The notes under the pieces are model-generated. The model saw only the letters and a program-made list of their open reading frames with translations. It was not told the origin of the DNA and did not search any database. 64,000 nt of DNA from the NCBI GenBank assembly GCA_030544235.1, contig CM060484.1:22331031-22395030 (forward strand), given 5' to 3'. A program made the position numbers and the translations under genes. Every line of letters starts with the position of its first letter. The first letter of the stretch is position 1. Shown one piece after another: positions 12,972 through 25,000 of the stretch. This DNA is from Lepturacanthus savala (taxonomy: Eukaryota > Chordata > Actinopteri > Scombriformes > Trichiuridae).

Positions 12972-15900
12972 TGGCCTTGAAATCAAATAAAGGGTTAAGA
13001 ATAAATTAATTGGCTCACCTCCCCTTCACCCCCTTTTTCTACACAAATACACACCACCACCGCCACGCCACCACAGCCCCCACTGGGTATGCAGGGAGGG
13101 AGTGATGTAAGGCAGAGGTGGAGAAGAAGGAAACAACTGCATCTGAGGTTAGCCAGATGGGTTGGGGGGGACGAAGAGAAGGAAGGGAGGGACAGAAGCC
13201 AACTCATGTTGGCAAAATTCACCTTTGCTTCTCTCACTATTGACAGTGAGGAGGAGATCATGGAAACTGTCGAAGCCTGACGGTGGTCTCTTAATTTAAT
13301 TTTTTTTTTTTTAACATGCTCATGCAATTTGTGGCTTTTGCTGCATATTCGTCTATTTGTTAAACTGACGGTCTGACTGAATGATTGACTATGTGTTTTC
13401 ATTTATATGAAGCAGTCATGGTGTCATCAAACCAATTATACTAGAACCTGACTGATGCTCCGTATTTCTGCCAGAAACGATACTGATCTTCAAATTTAGT
13501 CTTTTTTTTAATCATATATCAGTTACTATATAAATGAGGGCTTGAACAATTAGTTGATAAATCAATTAGGTGTCAACTATTACATTAATCGCCAGATATT
13601 TTGATAATTGATTAATATATTTGAGTCATTTGTAAGAAGAAAATGTCCACATTCGCTGATTCCAGCTTTTCAAATTTGATTATTTTTTTGTTTCTTTAGT
13701 CTTCTATAATAGTAAACGGATTGGGTTAAATCTTCAGCTTTTGGGCAACAGTGATTGACATTTTACACCAAACGACTGATCAATGAATAGTTTCAATAAT
13801 CAATAAATGAACAACTATCAAAATGGTCGTTAGCCCTAGATTTTTAAAGTTAAGGAAATAAATTTGAAAGAAGCAAAACAATATGCCAGCTAAAGCTGAA
13901 GCAATTAGTCGATTATTCGCCAACTAATACATTATTCTCCAGCTTCTCTTTTAATTATTTTCTGGTTAATCAATTCATTGATTCAATTTTTAAGAAGAAA
14001 TTGTCCAAATTCTCTGGTTCTAACTTTTTAAATCGGATTTTCTGTTTTCTTTAGTCTTCTATAATAGTAAACGGGTGATCTTTGGTTTGCGGACTGTTAG
14101 TCTGAACAAAAGAAGATATTTTAGGTTGAATCTCCGGCTTTGGGAAACAGTGATCAACATTTTACACCCTTTTATGAATCAAACACTAATTTTGTATTTT
14201 GTTAGAAGTTGGTAAAGCTGCAAAGATTAGTTCAGGTATATTTTTTATAGCTCTGGTATTTTAGGTTGAATCTTCTGCTTTGGGGAAACGGTGATTGACA
14301 TTTTACACCATTTTATGAACCACACAACTAATCAATTAATCATTTCAATAGATTAATTGACTAGTAAAATAGCCAGTCATATGTTAGTTGCAGCACTATA
14401 TTAAACTTAGAATGAGAAAAATGTAGTCAATTATACTTGAAATTCAGCCTGTTGATTATCTGGCATCAAATGGTCTGGATTATAATATCTACCCTCCCAT
14501 CCCAGGTCAACAAAACCAAATCAAAGTGATTGCATTGTAAAATAATGCCTTTAACTGTCTGTGTAAGTCAGGGGAGTTAAACTCAATTTAGTTCATGTGC
14601 CACATCCAGCACAATGTGATCTCAAGTCAGCCAGACTGGTAAAAGTTTACCTATAAATAACAATACCTACAAATGTACGAAACAGGGGAATTTGCAAGAA
14701 AAAAGTGAAATTTCAGCAATATGATGTCTGTTACTCCATATTCAGTCAGTGAATTCAAAACATTTACTTGCTGAACAGTTAGTAACAGTGTTTTAAGCAA
14801 CAGGTGAAGTTATCGCCTACCTCACAAACCGTTTGCAAATCAAATCTGTAAATATTTTATCCCTTGAGCCCTGAACGATTCTCACTAATTTCACATTTCA
14901 TTGTCATATTTTGTACAGTCATCCAGTGGGCCGATTCCGGCCCCAGGGCCGCATGACACCCCCGGTGTGGGTAAATAAATAAAGCCAATAAACAGTTCTG
15001 TTTATCTGTATTTGCTTAGGAGCTCTGGATCACATTTTGGTGACGACTAAAGATGGGAAGTTCCCTCTCAACCAGCTGGGGCAGGTCTCCATGAAATCAT
15101 CTCAGTTCATTATGGTCAACATGAGCAGCTTCCCTGAGGTAAGACCATCACACACACGCACACTCCCTATGAGTGCTTGTTTGTCTCACACAGACAAGCA
15201 CACAGTAACTAAGCTTTATAAAAATAATCTAAAGCACAGACAGATGGAGTGTCCTGAGCCAGACCAGGACTCCAATCCAACAACACTGTGTAAATGAAAC
15301 CTGACCTGCTTCTTTCTCTCCAACTGTGTCTCAGATGCTAATTGATTGATCACTCAGGGAGCCCTTTGTTCTGGGGTGAAAGATAGCAACAAAAACTGTG
15401 CGTGCGTGCATGCATGTGTGCGTATGTTACAGAATGGGAAATGACCTCATTTTACCCCCAGGTTAGGTAGGAATGGATTATTTTTCTTTTTTTCATTTTC
15501 TCTCCCTCTTTCTTCCTTCTTAGATGATAGAATACTGTACTAATCAGAGCGTCAGAAAGATATTTTGTCCACTAGGCAAAGCAGAATTTTAGGTGAATTT
15601 TTAATGGTCTGGAAAATCTAAATGGTGTTTTGTTTGCATTTACATTATGCAATTTTGGTTCTCATTAGCCATAGATCTGCACAACTTCTTTTGAGACACA
15701 ACTATTCAGTTGAAGAATATTTGTGTAACAAAAAATAACATTAACGCGCAGTTAAGATGATGAATCCCACCCCATAAATGATTAGATTTAGATTTTAAGT
15801 GCAGTCTAGATGCAGAGGATGGTGATATATGTCTACCCACAATTCTAAGATAAGGAATCAAAGGTACAATCATGGAGTCATGGAGTACAAACATGTCAAT

Positions 15901-16449
15901 GGATCATACAGTATGCCCCTCAGAGATCTGATAATAATGAGCAATTTAGAGTTTCAAAACCTACAGAAAGGTACAAGGATAAAAGTACAGAAGAATAAAA
16001 TATGATTTAAAGTTTGTCTGAGATGAAAGTTGACAATCATGGGAGAAAAATGTACCAACGACTTATATGAAGCTTTGAGAGTTTTGCAAATTTAAGACCA
16101 AATGACAGAACACACTGATTAGACATTTCTTAAGTTCAGTTTAGGAAAAAAACACTCATTCTCCTTAATATATTCATGGCACGCAAAAGCAAAAAAAATG
16201 GTGTGTTTCAACAACAAACCATGTTTTTTTTGTCTGTGTTCCCCTCCACCTTCTTTGAGTCACCTGTTGTGAGACTAAAAGCTGTGGTTTTCCCGTGTCG
16301 TTCTTCTTTTGTAACAATTTTACAAAAACAACATCCAAGTGTTTATCATTGTCTCAGATCAGGAAATCCAGTATTTCAAGCTGAATCAGACTGAATGGTC
16401 CTCCGGTGAGTGTAGCTCCTTCTCAGAAACTCCAAAGACCCCACACACA

Positions 16450-16506
<57 letters not shown>

Positions 16507-18392
16507 ACCCATGTCCAATGCAGAGGTGAGTCCTCAGTCCCCAGAGCTAATAGGCTTATAATGATGTCTATCCATTACTGGGCACTCCAGAGGCCCTTCA
16601 ATTGTTTTGCATTCATTCATTAACGGCAGCCTGGGGAGGCACAGTGAAACTAACGACAGCTACCAATGAGCAGGCATAGATCAGGAGGCAATTTCATTGT
16701 GTGTGTGAGAACGTAAGATCAGTGTGTGCATGTGTGCATGCCTGCGCACGTGTGTGTATGCATCCCAGTACTCTGTTCATAAAGTATTTTCTTCAGTACT
16801 CTCTTTTTCAAACACACACCACATTCCTTGTTGCTTTGAACCCGGGCTCTCTGCTGTTTGATCTGAAACTTCAGTGTAATTTCTCTCCCTCTTCGACATA
16901 TTAACCAGAAACCTGGCCAGGCCTCTCTAGACGTTTAAAAAAAAAAAAATCTGCTCAGTTTTCCGCAACCACCGGAGCGGTCATCGGGAGAGGGGAAGCA
17001 GTGATGAATTTGATGCTGAGAACAATCAAACATAGGTATGGGCCGAATCTATCACCCCACACTCAAAGAGAGCAACCAGAGGCCTGAACCCCGGATGATT
17101 TAAAAAAAAAAAAAAAAAAAAGCCTCATGAATTAATTTAATGCACACAAATAAATTCCTTTAATCTCACTGCCATTTCTTTTCCCCCAACGGAGGGAAAA
17201 AGGCCAGAAGGAGCTGTCAAGAAAGAGGAGTAGGGTAGAAAGGGATATAAAAAAAGGAAGAGGAAATGATATGCTTTCTTTACTCATGTTGCACGTTATT
17301 ACCCATTGCAAAGCTCAGCTAAGGGAATTGTCATGTGGTTGCAGGATTGTTTTGAGGAGTGTGACTTTGTTTTCGGCGGTTCAAAGGATTTGGCTTCCTC
17401 CCCCCCTCGTCTATGTGCAGTGTTTAACTGCAACTCTCTGGTTCTAATGCACTGTTTGCTAGACCGGAGGATTGTGTTGTATATGGTGACTAATGTCTTC
17501 ATGTCTCACATATGTGGATGTTATTTTAATATTTACAGCCGAGTCGCATGTAAGCGTCTCTTCCAAACAAAGGAAAATAAACTTTTTTTTAATTCAATTC
17601 CAGAGAAGCCACTAGATTCACTTAACAGTGTCGCTTGTTTGATCCTCCAGTTGTTTTTAGAGATTTTCATTTGGCTTTGCCAGCACAACTGCACCCGGCA
17701 ACCACGTCCAATGTCTTTACTTTACAAAACACAACGCTCTTCTTTTCATTTCCCTCTGATTGCCTTCATCCCCTAATAATATCACAGGTGGTGTTTGGGG
17801 AAATATTGGTTTTTTTTTTCAACAGCTGAGAAGAAGTTTTCTATATCAAGCGATTCTGATTTGAAATTGACAGTAAGATGAAGTTTGAGTTGTGTGAAGT
17901 TTTTTTGTGTGATGGTTTTTTAGAAGTGTCTCTGACCAATTGTAGGGACAATTTTATATTTTTAGGCATTGCTGAAGTGTGTATTGATCACTCAGACAGA
18001 ACGCACGTGTGTGTGTGTGTGTGCGTGCATCATGCACAAGCAGACTCTCCTGTGGGGTCACTGGGGGTCAGCGCCCTGCCCTGCAACCTCTCAGTTCTGT
18101 CCCACAGGGCCGAGCCCTGACAGTGGCCCAAGGCACTTCCACACTGCACGGGCTTCCACACACTCGCACATACATACACAGCACCTTAATGATTGCCAGT
18201 TGGAGCTAGGCCACTACCTGCAGTTGTATCACAGATTTTCATCCGAGGAACAGTTAGTATGTGTGTGTGTCTGTCTGTCCTCAGGCTACAGCGGCGGCCA
18301 CCCGTGCTCTGAAAGAGAGTAGCATGAATCTAAACCCAGAGGTGGACGGCACGATTATCAAGGTGCCTGTTCCCAAGTGAGTCTCTTTCTAT

Positions 18393-18445
<53 letters not shown>

Positions 18446-21400
18446 ATAGCCCCAAGGGCAGGAACACTTCCCTGCTTTTAGCACATTCACTTTTTCTTTT
18501 CTGCTCTCATCCCTGTCTTCCTCCAGGCTTTCCTTAAATAGAACATATACTTTTTTATGAAACAATTACTTAAAGCAATGAATCAATTATTGACAAAAAA
18601 AGTCTTCATATAATCAGGCTTTCTACTTTCCTTTAAGAAATTGTTAAGATGTGGTAACCGACATTTGACAGTAATTAACAAATGCAACAATCAGTCGATT
18701 AATTGATTAGTAAATTGACAGATAATGTTGATTGGTTGATAATTCAAATTTCTCCAATTTCAGCATCTTAAATTGGGATAATTTTCCAGTTTCTTGACTT
18801 TTCTATAGTAATGAACGGTGAAAAGAGTGATTGCCATATTTCACCATTTTCTGACATTTAATAGACCAAACAGTGAAATCAGCAATTGACAGATTAATTG
18901 ATGATGAAAATAATAATTCTTGCAGCTATGGCACTCATGAATACAGGCCCTAGTCTCCTGTTCTTAGCTCTAACTGACAGATTAATTGACTTATTTGCTT
19001 ACAGACGTATGATGTGTATTGATCTAAGCCTCAGAGTTGGTCTCTCTCACCCTTTTCTGACTAAACCTCTCTCTGTCACTGCCAAGTCAAACAAACTTGC
19101 ACAAAACTATCCAACACTCACTCAGTAAACCACTCTGTATCTGTGTATACAGTGGGGAAAACAAGTATTTGAACACCCTGCTATTTTGCTATTTCTCCCA
19201 CTTAGAAATCATGGAGGGGTCTGAAATTTTCATCGTAGGTGCATGTCCACTGTGACAGAGATAAACTAAAAAGAAAAATCCAGAAATCACAATGCATGAT
19301 TTTTTAACAATTTATTTGTGTGATATAGCGGCAAATAAGTATTTGAACACCTGAGAAAATGAATGTTCATATTTGGTACAGTAGCCTTTGTTTGCTATTA
19401 CAGAGGTCAAACGTTTCCTGTATTTTTTCACCAGGTTTGCACATACTGCAGGAGGGATCCTGGCCCACTCCTCCTTCTCTAGATCAGTCAGGTTTCTGGG
19501 CTGTCGCTGAGAAACACGGAGTTTGAGCTCCCTCCAAAGATTTTCGATTGGGTTCAGGTCTGGAGACTGGCTGGGCCATGCTAGAACCTTGATATGCTTC
19601 TTACGGAGCCAGTCCTTGGTTTTCCTGGCTGTGTGCTTTGGGTCGTTGTCGTGTTGGAAGACCAAGCCACGACCCATCTTCAATGCTCTGACTGAGGGAA
19701 GGAGGTTGTTCCCCAAAATCTCACAATACACGGCCCCAGTCATCCTCTCTTTAATGCAGTGCACTCGTCCTGTCCCATGTGCAGAAAAACACCCCCAAAG
19801 CATGATGCTACCACCCCCATGCTTCACAGTAGGGATGGTGTTCTTCCTCCAAACACGCTTAGTGGAATTATGACCAAAAAGTTCTATTTTGGTCTCATCT
19901 GACCACAAAACTTTCTCCCATGACTCCTCTCCAAATGGTCATATGCAAACTTAAGACGGGCCTTGACATGTGCTGATTTAAGCAGGGGAACCTTTCGTGC
20001 CATGCATGATTTCAAATCATGACGTCTTAGTGTATTACCTACAGTAACCTTGGAAACGTTGGTCCCAGTTCTTTTCAGGTCATTGACCAACTCCTGTCGT
20101 GTAGTTCCGGGCTGATTCCTCACCTTTCTTAGAATCATTGAGACCCCACGAGGTGATATCTTGCATGGGGCTCCACTCCGATTGAGATTGACCGTCATGT
20201 TTAGCTTCTTCCATTTTCTAATGATTGCTCCAACAGTGGACCTTTTTTCACCAAGCTGCTTGGCAATTGCTCCGTAGCCCTTTCCAGCCTTGTGGAGGTG
20301 TACAATTTTCTCTCTTGTGTCGTTGGACAGCTCTTTGGTCTTCGCCATGTTACAAGTTAAAGTCTTGCTGATTGTATGGGGTGGACAGGTGTCTTTATGC
20401 AGCTAACGACTTCAAACAGGTGCATCTGATTAAGGATGATACATGGAGTGCAGGTGGACTTCTAATGGGCGGACTAACAGGTCCTTCAGGGTCAGAATTC
20501 TAGATGACACACAGGTGTTCAAATACTTATTTGCCGCTATATCACACAAATAAATTGTTAAAAAATCTAAAATTTTTAAAATTTAAAAAAAAATTGTGAT
20601 TTCTGGATTTTTCTTTTTAGTTTATCTCTCTCACAGTGGACATGCACCTACGATGAAAATTTCAGACTCCTCCATGATTTCTAAGTGGGAGAAATAGCAA
20701 AATAGCAGGGTGTTCAAATACTTGTTTTCCCCACTGTATATACAGTATGTTTTTTACCATGAATGCTGGCTTGTGTTCCAGTTCATGTATGTTCATGCAT
20801 GTGTTCACGGATGGAGCAGCAGGTGTTAATCTGGCAGAGGAGAGACACAAGAGTCAGGCAGCTTTGCCCCTGCAATCAGTCTCGGCACGCTCTGAGCATG
20901 CATTTGCATTTCCAAAGAGAAGGCACTCCTTGATTGGCCCTGGAATCAGTAATTAGGCCGTATTGTTTGCAGTAAATAGATGCTGCACTTGGATTGTTTG
21001 CAAAATAGTCCTCGGCAAAAACAAATAAAAAAAACAAAACAAAAAGAAAGACAATTAAGGACAAAGGAGACTGAGATGGGAAGTATGATTTTCTGAGTGA
21101 TTAACAAATGCAAAATGAATACAAAGTTGTTTAGGATGATTGGTCTGAGACCTTGATAAGTAAGTCAGAACTACAAGTACTTACCATTTGCATAACATGA
21201 TGTAAAGTGTATTACTCTGATTTTAAAATGAGCTGCTGTTTGATCCTATAGCCAACATCTTAATTAAACTAATGTCATTTGACATATTTTCAACCTGCAC
21301 ACAAGTGTATGGTTTAGTGTGAACTCTTGCTTAGTATCATCTCTTTTTCACACTTTGGCTTTTCTTGTCTTCTACTGTCTTACTCCTCCTCCTTCTCTCA

Positions 21401-22063
21401 TTTTTCTCCTGTCTCCTCCCCTGCTGTCTCACAGAGTAACCCGAGAACACAGAGAGAACCTCACCAAGATGGCAAAACAGTTTAGCAACAAGGCTAAAGA
21501 CTCTCTGAAGAGAGTGCGATCTAACGCCATCACGCAAGTTAGAAAGGTGAAGGAGGAACACTCGGAGGACACGATACGACTTGTAGAGAAACAGGTATGT
21601 GTGTGGAAGAGAAACAGGAACATTCAGGGAGCTCAGACTAAAGAAGGTTTGAATGGAGGCTACGATGAGACGACCAATGATTAGGAATAATAATATATCT
21701 CCATTAATAGTAGTTCACAATATTATTTAAGTTCTAAGCCCACCATCAGTTCCATCCCATTCCATTGCATCTACATATTGTAATAAATGATTAAATCTAG
21801 TGTAGAATTGGGCAGTACGACCAAAAATTGATATCACAGCATTTTTCAAAATTAAAATATTGGTGTCACATTATTTGAACAGTATAGAGCCTACTGCAAC
21901 ATCAAAACCTACATTACTAACTTTCTTTGTAACAGTAAACAGCAAACATAAAGATAATTCCTTCTTTTTGCCTCTGCCTTCATAGATTCAGCAAATGACC
22001 GACAACACCACAGCAGACATCGACAAACAACTCGCAGCCAAGACCAAGGAGCTATTAGGCTGA
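8286..22063 (+). CDS. mrrf: Mitochondrial ribosome recycling factor (six coding exons)
   Basis: Splits terminated mitochondrial 55S ribosomes into subunits together with the mitochondrial EF-G2 GTPase, acting in the matrix. Coding exons: 8286-8451, 8645-8797, 15020-15138, 18285-18376, 21435-21594 and 21986-22063. Joined length is 768 nt, or 255 residues plus TGA; the human protein has 262. All five junctions use GT..AG and phases agree (1,1,0,2,0). Residues 1 to about 50 are basic and hydroxylated, a mitochondrial targeting sequence. RRF family landmarks follow in order: IRTSPG, LNQLGQVSMKS, MNLNPEVDGTIIKVPVPK, VTREHRENL, AKDSLKRVR, SEDTIRLVEKQ, and the terminal TKELLG. The start ATG is two bases after an acceptor, so an upstream non-coding exon is expected. 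A Tc1 element sits in the intron between exons 4 and 5. The family assignment is secure; edges are by consensus. Confidence 0.95.
8645..8797 (+). CDS. mrrf: mrrf coding exon 2
   Basis: Encodes AKAKGHLPKMNIKSDLVDA through GIRTSPG, the first helix of RRF domain I. Acceptor TTCTAAG, donor GTATTC. The choice of this acceptor over one four bases further restores the KAKG repeat seen in orthologues. Confidence 0.9.
9090..9410. repeat. AT-rich dispersed repeat (CTGCAACTAA ends)
   Basis: Opens with GGCTGCAACTAA and carries ATTAATCAATTAG-type words and GTCCAGACCAACAGTCC. The same combination recurs at about 11520-11885, 13540-13845, 13890-14395, 18545-18930 and 54830-55145. Copies tend to begin with GCTGCAACTAA and end in TTAGTTGCAGC, so the unit has inverted ends like a MITE. 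I cannot name the family. Confidence 0.65.
10047..10106 (+). promoter_or_regulatory. Cluster of TGACCT half-sites, two overlapping DR5
   Basis: TGACCT at 10047, TGACCC at 10058 and TGACCT at 10069 are separated by exactly five bases each; a fourth TGACCT starts at 10101. On the minus strand this reads AGGTCA-N5-GGGTCA-N5-AGGTCA, the textbook spacing of retinoic acid receptor/RXR elements. It lies in the mrrf intron between exons 2 and 3. Function is inferred from motif spacing only. Confidence 0.45.
11520..11885. repeat. AT-rich dispersed repeat copy
   Basis: Shares GCCAGTCCAACAGTCCACAA and the AATCAATTAATCAATTAT block with the copy at 9090 and ends near TCGTTGCAGCTCTAG. Confidence 0.6.
12494..12793 (-). 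pseudogene. BED zinc-finger fragment of a hAT-type transposase
   Basis: The minus-strand frame starting at the ATG of MTENMAIPIDN encodes about 100 residues with a BED-finger pattern: an aromatic FVWQHFGFP motif, then C-x2-C (CRHC), then H-x4-H (HLQHYH). BED fingers bind DNA at the N-terminus of hAT transposases and of ZBED genes domesticated from them. No catalytic domain follows on this strand before the frame closes. It sits inside an mrrf intron. A solo fragment of a transposon is most likely; an exon of a domesticated gene cannot be excluded from sequence alone. Confidence 0.65.
12884..12966. repeat. (TA)n microsatellite with TACG variants
   Basis: Begins with three GTATATATAC-like units, then a pure TA run to 12966. 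Confidence 0.95.
13540..14395. repeat. Two adjacent copies of the AT-rich CTGCAACTAA repeat
   Basis: Copies at about 13540-13845 and 13890-14395 share TTTAGTCTTCTATAATAGTA, TTTTACACC and ATTAATCATTTCAAT words; the second ends in ATATGTTAGTTGCAGC. They appear to be independent or tandem insertions within the second mrrf intron. Confidence 0.6.
15020..15138 (+). CDS. mrrf: mrrf coding exon 3
   Basis: Encodes GALDHILVTTKDGKF through VNMSSFPE. Acceptor TTTGCTTAG, donor GTAAGA, phase 1 to 0. Contains the conserved LNQLGQVSMKS segment of RRF domain II. Confidence 0.93.
16441..16503. repeat. (CA)n microsatellite
   Basis: Alternating C and A with one TA interruption. Confidence 0.95.
18285..18376 (+). 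CDS. mrrf: mrrf coding exon 4
   Basis: Encodes ATAAATRALKESS through KVPVPK. Acceptor CTGTCCTCAG, donor GTGAGT, phase 0 to 2. Includes the highly conserved NLNPEVDGT stretch. Confidence 0.93.
18394..18443. repeat. (CA)n microsatellite
   Basis: Pure alternating A and C starting 17 bases after the exon 4 donor. Confidence 0.95.
18545..18930. repeat. AT-rich dispersed repeat copy
   Basis: Contains AATCAGTCGATTAATTGATTAG, TTCTCCAATTTCAGC and AGATTAATTGATGATGAAAA, ending near CTTGCAGCTATGGC, matching the ends and interior of the other copies. Confidence 0.55.
19150..20736 (-). mobile_element. Nearly complete Tc1-like transposon in an mrrf intron
   Basis: A 1587-bp element flanked by TA on both sides. 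Both ends start CAGTGGGGAAAACAAGTATT and stay nearly identical for about 200 bp, with a second internal GCAAATAAGTATTTGAACAC at the inner edge of each arm, giving the IR/DR arrangement known from fish Tc1 elements. The right arm has a short A/T-rich insertion at about 20565-20595. The transposase is on the minus strand in two frames (next entry). The close match of the arms suggests a fairly recent insertion; I have not computed identity. Confidence 0.93.
19312..20348 (-). pseudogene. Tc1 transposase with a single frameshift
   Basis: Cut-and-paste DDE transposase that moves its own element into TA sites. The first frame (20348 down to about 19915) starts MAKTKELSNDTRE and contains two helix-turn-helix DNA-binding regions, KGYGAIAKQLGEKRSTVG and the TRQELVNDLKRTG region. 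The second frame (19908 down to 19312) has all three catalytic blocks of the DD34E type: LWSDETKIELFG, HDNDPKHTA and SPDLNPIENLWRELK. The break lies at about 19910, where related transposases have extra residues before ESWEK, so a small deletion shifting the frame is likely. As read, the copy cannot make a full protein. Confidence 0.9.
21435..21594 (+). CDS. mrrf: mrrf coding exon 5
   Basis: Encodes VTREHRENLTKMAKQ through IRLVEKQ. Acceptor GTCTCACAG, donor GTATGT, phase 2 to 0. This is the long domain I helix that contacts the ribosome. Confidence 0.94.
21986..22063 (+). CDS. mrrf: mrrf coding exon 6 and stop
   Basis: Encodes IQQMTDNTTADIDKQ through TKELLG and TGA. Acceptor CCTTCATAG. A possible AATAAA polyadenylation signal lies at 22680-22685. 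Confidence 0.93.
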   Translation: MQQMTDNTTADIDKQLAAKTKELLG

Positions 22064-25000
22064 GTTTGATGGTTAGAGTTTATTATTTCTAACTGTATGC
22101 TCAATAGCAGCGCAGATCATATTGACAATGAACCGTTGGGAGTTTTTGAGTCCTGTTCGAGGGCGGTCTGGTTCCTGATTGGTTTCCTTTGGTGCCTGCC
22201 CACATCACTGGCACGTTTCCACTCTTCGCTGCTGGGTGATATCTGCATTTAACCGTCAGCACATAAACAGAAATTGGCACAAAAAACAACGTCAGCGGCA
22301 GACCACCAGTCACCTCCCTCCCTCCTCCCTTGTTACCCTTCCTGTCTTCAAACAAACAATGAGCCGGCAACGAATGGACTTTTAATGGGATTTGCGGGCC
22401 TCCTCCTAATCAAGCCCCTCACCACAAGGACTGTCTGTTTATATAAAACAAGCGCACCCGTCTAAATGTAAACTGGCTGTGGGTTCGCTTTGGTGGCAAA
22501 AGCGATAAAGAAAAAAAAAAGAAAAAAGTTTTTTCCAGAGATGCAGGAGTCGACTGATATCATTAGCGTGTTGCCAAACATTTGTTTCGCATTGTTTAAA
22601 AAATGCCCTTGAAAAAAAAACAGTCTTTAATTTCTGCCTGTGTCTAGGATTGATAATAAGGCTACTCTCCTTTAAACACAATAAAGCCAGGAAAGTCATG
22701 TTATTGATGGATCCCATTAAAGAAACACTGCTTTGTACCGCCTGTCATCTTTCTCTCTCTCTTGTTTTCCTTTCTTTTTTTTTCTGCACTTTTGGTTTTG
22801 AAGTCTCCCCCTCCGCCATCAGTTAGAGTGATAATGGACTTTTCCTGTGTATATACTTCTGGACCCTGGCTGCTGGCACTACGATTGTCCATTAGGAAAA
22901 AAGAAGGCTTTTAATGCTGTGCACTCGGGCCGTCCTTAAATAGCCACGCTTTTTAAGACACAGACTGTTGCACGAGGAACCGGATCAATAACACAAAATA
23001 CTGAACATGGGAAAACCTGCTTTCATCCGCCCCCTGTTTCCACCAGCTAAAAGCTTTCCATACTATTGGGAGACTTGAGGTCTTTATCTTAATCAGGATT
23101 TGTCTTTAGGTTTAAACTCACTTCCTCTGCCCACAATGCAGACAGGCTTCATTTAAAAAAAAAATGATACTGTGAGCGCTAATCACTAATTATGTCTCCA
23201 TCAAAATGCTATCATCCCACTTTTAAAATAATTTAAAATGAATGTAGTTATAGGTGGTAGCAGTGCCACGACCAGTGCTTCAGATTGCGGCTTTATTATG
23301 TTTGCCTTGGCCCTCTTGTCTCCACGAATGGCTTCGCTTTAATGGCCTAAACAGACCGGAGTCATTGGATAAACAAGAGTTTAGAAGAGGAGTGGCTGGG
23401 TACAGGACAGAGGAGGGGCGGGGTGGAAATGGCAGGTTTTTGTGGTGATTCTAGGTCCATATGTCAGCAATTTGAGGGCATTGTGTACCTTGGCCTAAAA
23501 CAGAGGCTTCATGATCGATGGAGGAGTGAAAATCTCTCAAGTCCCTGGCACAGAACACAGGCAAGCGCAAGGAAATTGCTTTCAGCTGATAGCTTCATTT
23601 CGGTTGACATTTATCAAGTAAATTACCCCTGTTCCTTTTCTAATGTTTACTACTACCAGTGCCGCCTCTTGACGTACGTGTGTGTGCGTGCACATGTGTT
23701 TGAGGGGTTTGTGTGGAAGTTCTGGTGTGTCCTTTGGCCCTTCTGCACAAAAATATACAAGTCTAAATTTGTTCAGTAAACTTTTGATTTGACAGTTGTG
23801 GCCTTTTAAATTCACAACAAGCTCCTCGCAGCTTTTTTACTGAAAGCGTTTACGCCTGACTCTTGCGTGACAAATGCAAATGTGCTGGTCTGTTGCATTG
23901 TGATTACTGAAAGTCACAAACATCAGATGCAACTGCACACAACTAGTTAGGCCTGAATGATCTATCGTTAGATCGAAAAATGCAATTTCAGTCAAATGTG
24001 ATCTTGAGATTTTCTTAACTCTGGTTTTGGTTTCATCAACTATTTTACATGTGTATGCCGCCTCACTGTTCTTCATTACTTTAAATTAAAAGACTTATTT
24101 GCTCAACTTTAAGTTAAGACATAGCTGGCTCTTTTAGTTCTTCAATTGTAATAACTGCCATTGCTCAAGCATTGATGTAGCCTATGGCATGTTTCTTGTT
24201 AATAAATAGGACTACATTTTGAATCAATTCTTGACTATAATTTCTATTCTTCCAATAGAATTATGGCATTCATTGTTTTAATGATATGATGTAAGTTTTT
24301 GTGATGCTTGTTAATGCACTGAGACTTGATTTGAAAATCATGAATGACATGAAAATCATGTTGTAAAAATCATCAAAAATTCATTTTTTTTAATCAGACT
24401 ACTAGTGCAACTTGCATTCATACTGTAAATAAAAAAGAAACAAAATTGGTTTCTCTCTCTTTTCTTTCCCTTTTTGCGTTGTTCTAATTTTCAATACATC
24501 TTTATTTCCTATGCAATGCATTATTCATTTTTATAGCAGCGTGTGCCAGTGGTTGAATACTAGTTCACCCCAAAAGACTTCTACAGAGAGTGAATACAGA
24601 TCCAGTATGTGTGTGTTGGAGATGATTCCCCCTGTGTTTGCTCTCTTCACTTTTGTGTTGCCTGTGATTACACCCTGAACATGAAGCGGCGCTGCTCCTG
24701 TGAGCAGTTGAACCGCTGAGGAGTCCACACGGAGCCGGGGCGATAACAGAGCCGACCACTTGACAGAATTGGATCGATCCCTCACACACACACTCACACA
24801 CTCCCTCCTTCCGTCTCTCTCTTCTCATCACCTCTGGAGTGTAAAGAGCGTTAGAGTGTGAGAAGCCAGCCTGAAGATCCCATCAAAGATTCAATCAGCA
24901 GTGTGAATAGCAAATGCGGTCTCTTCGCGATGGGGACTTATCAAAAGAGCCTGTCTGGAGCGAGAAAAATGTCTGCATATGCAAATTGAACTTAAAATTT

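Noticed and set aside
12615..12980. 121-residue plus-strand frame
   Set aside because: Antisense shadow of the BED-finger fragment that runs into the (TA)n repeat.
17306..17776. 156-residue open frame on the plus strand within an mrrf intron
   Set aside because: No recognisable domain, low-complexity hydrophobic composition and no splice context; best read as chance.
22101..22370. Minus-strand frame of 89 residues just after mrrf
   Set aside because: Lies in the probable mrrf 3' UTR and shows no domain similarity.
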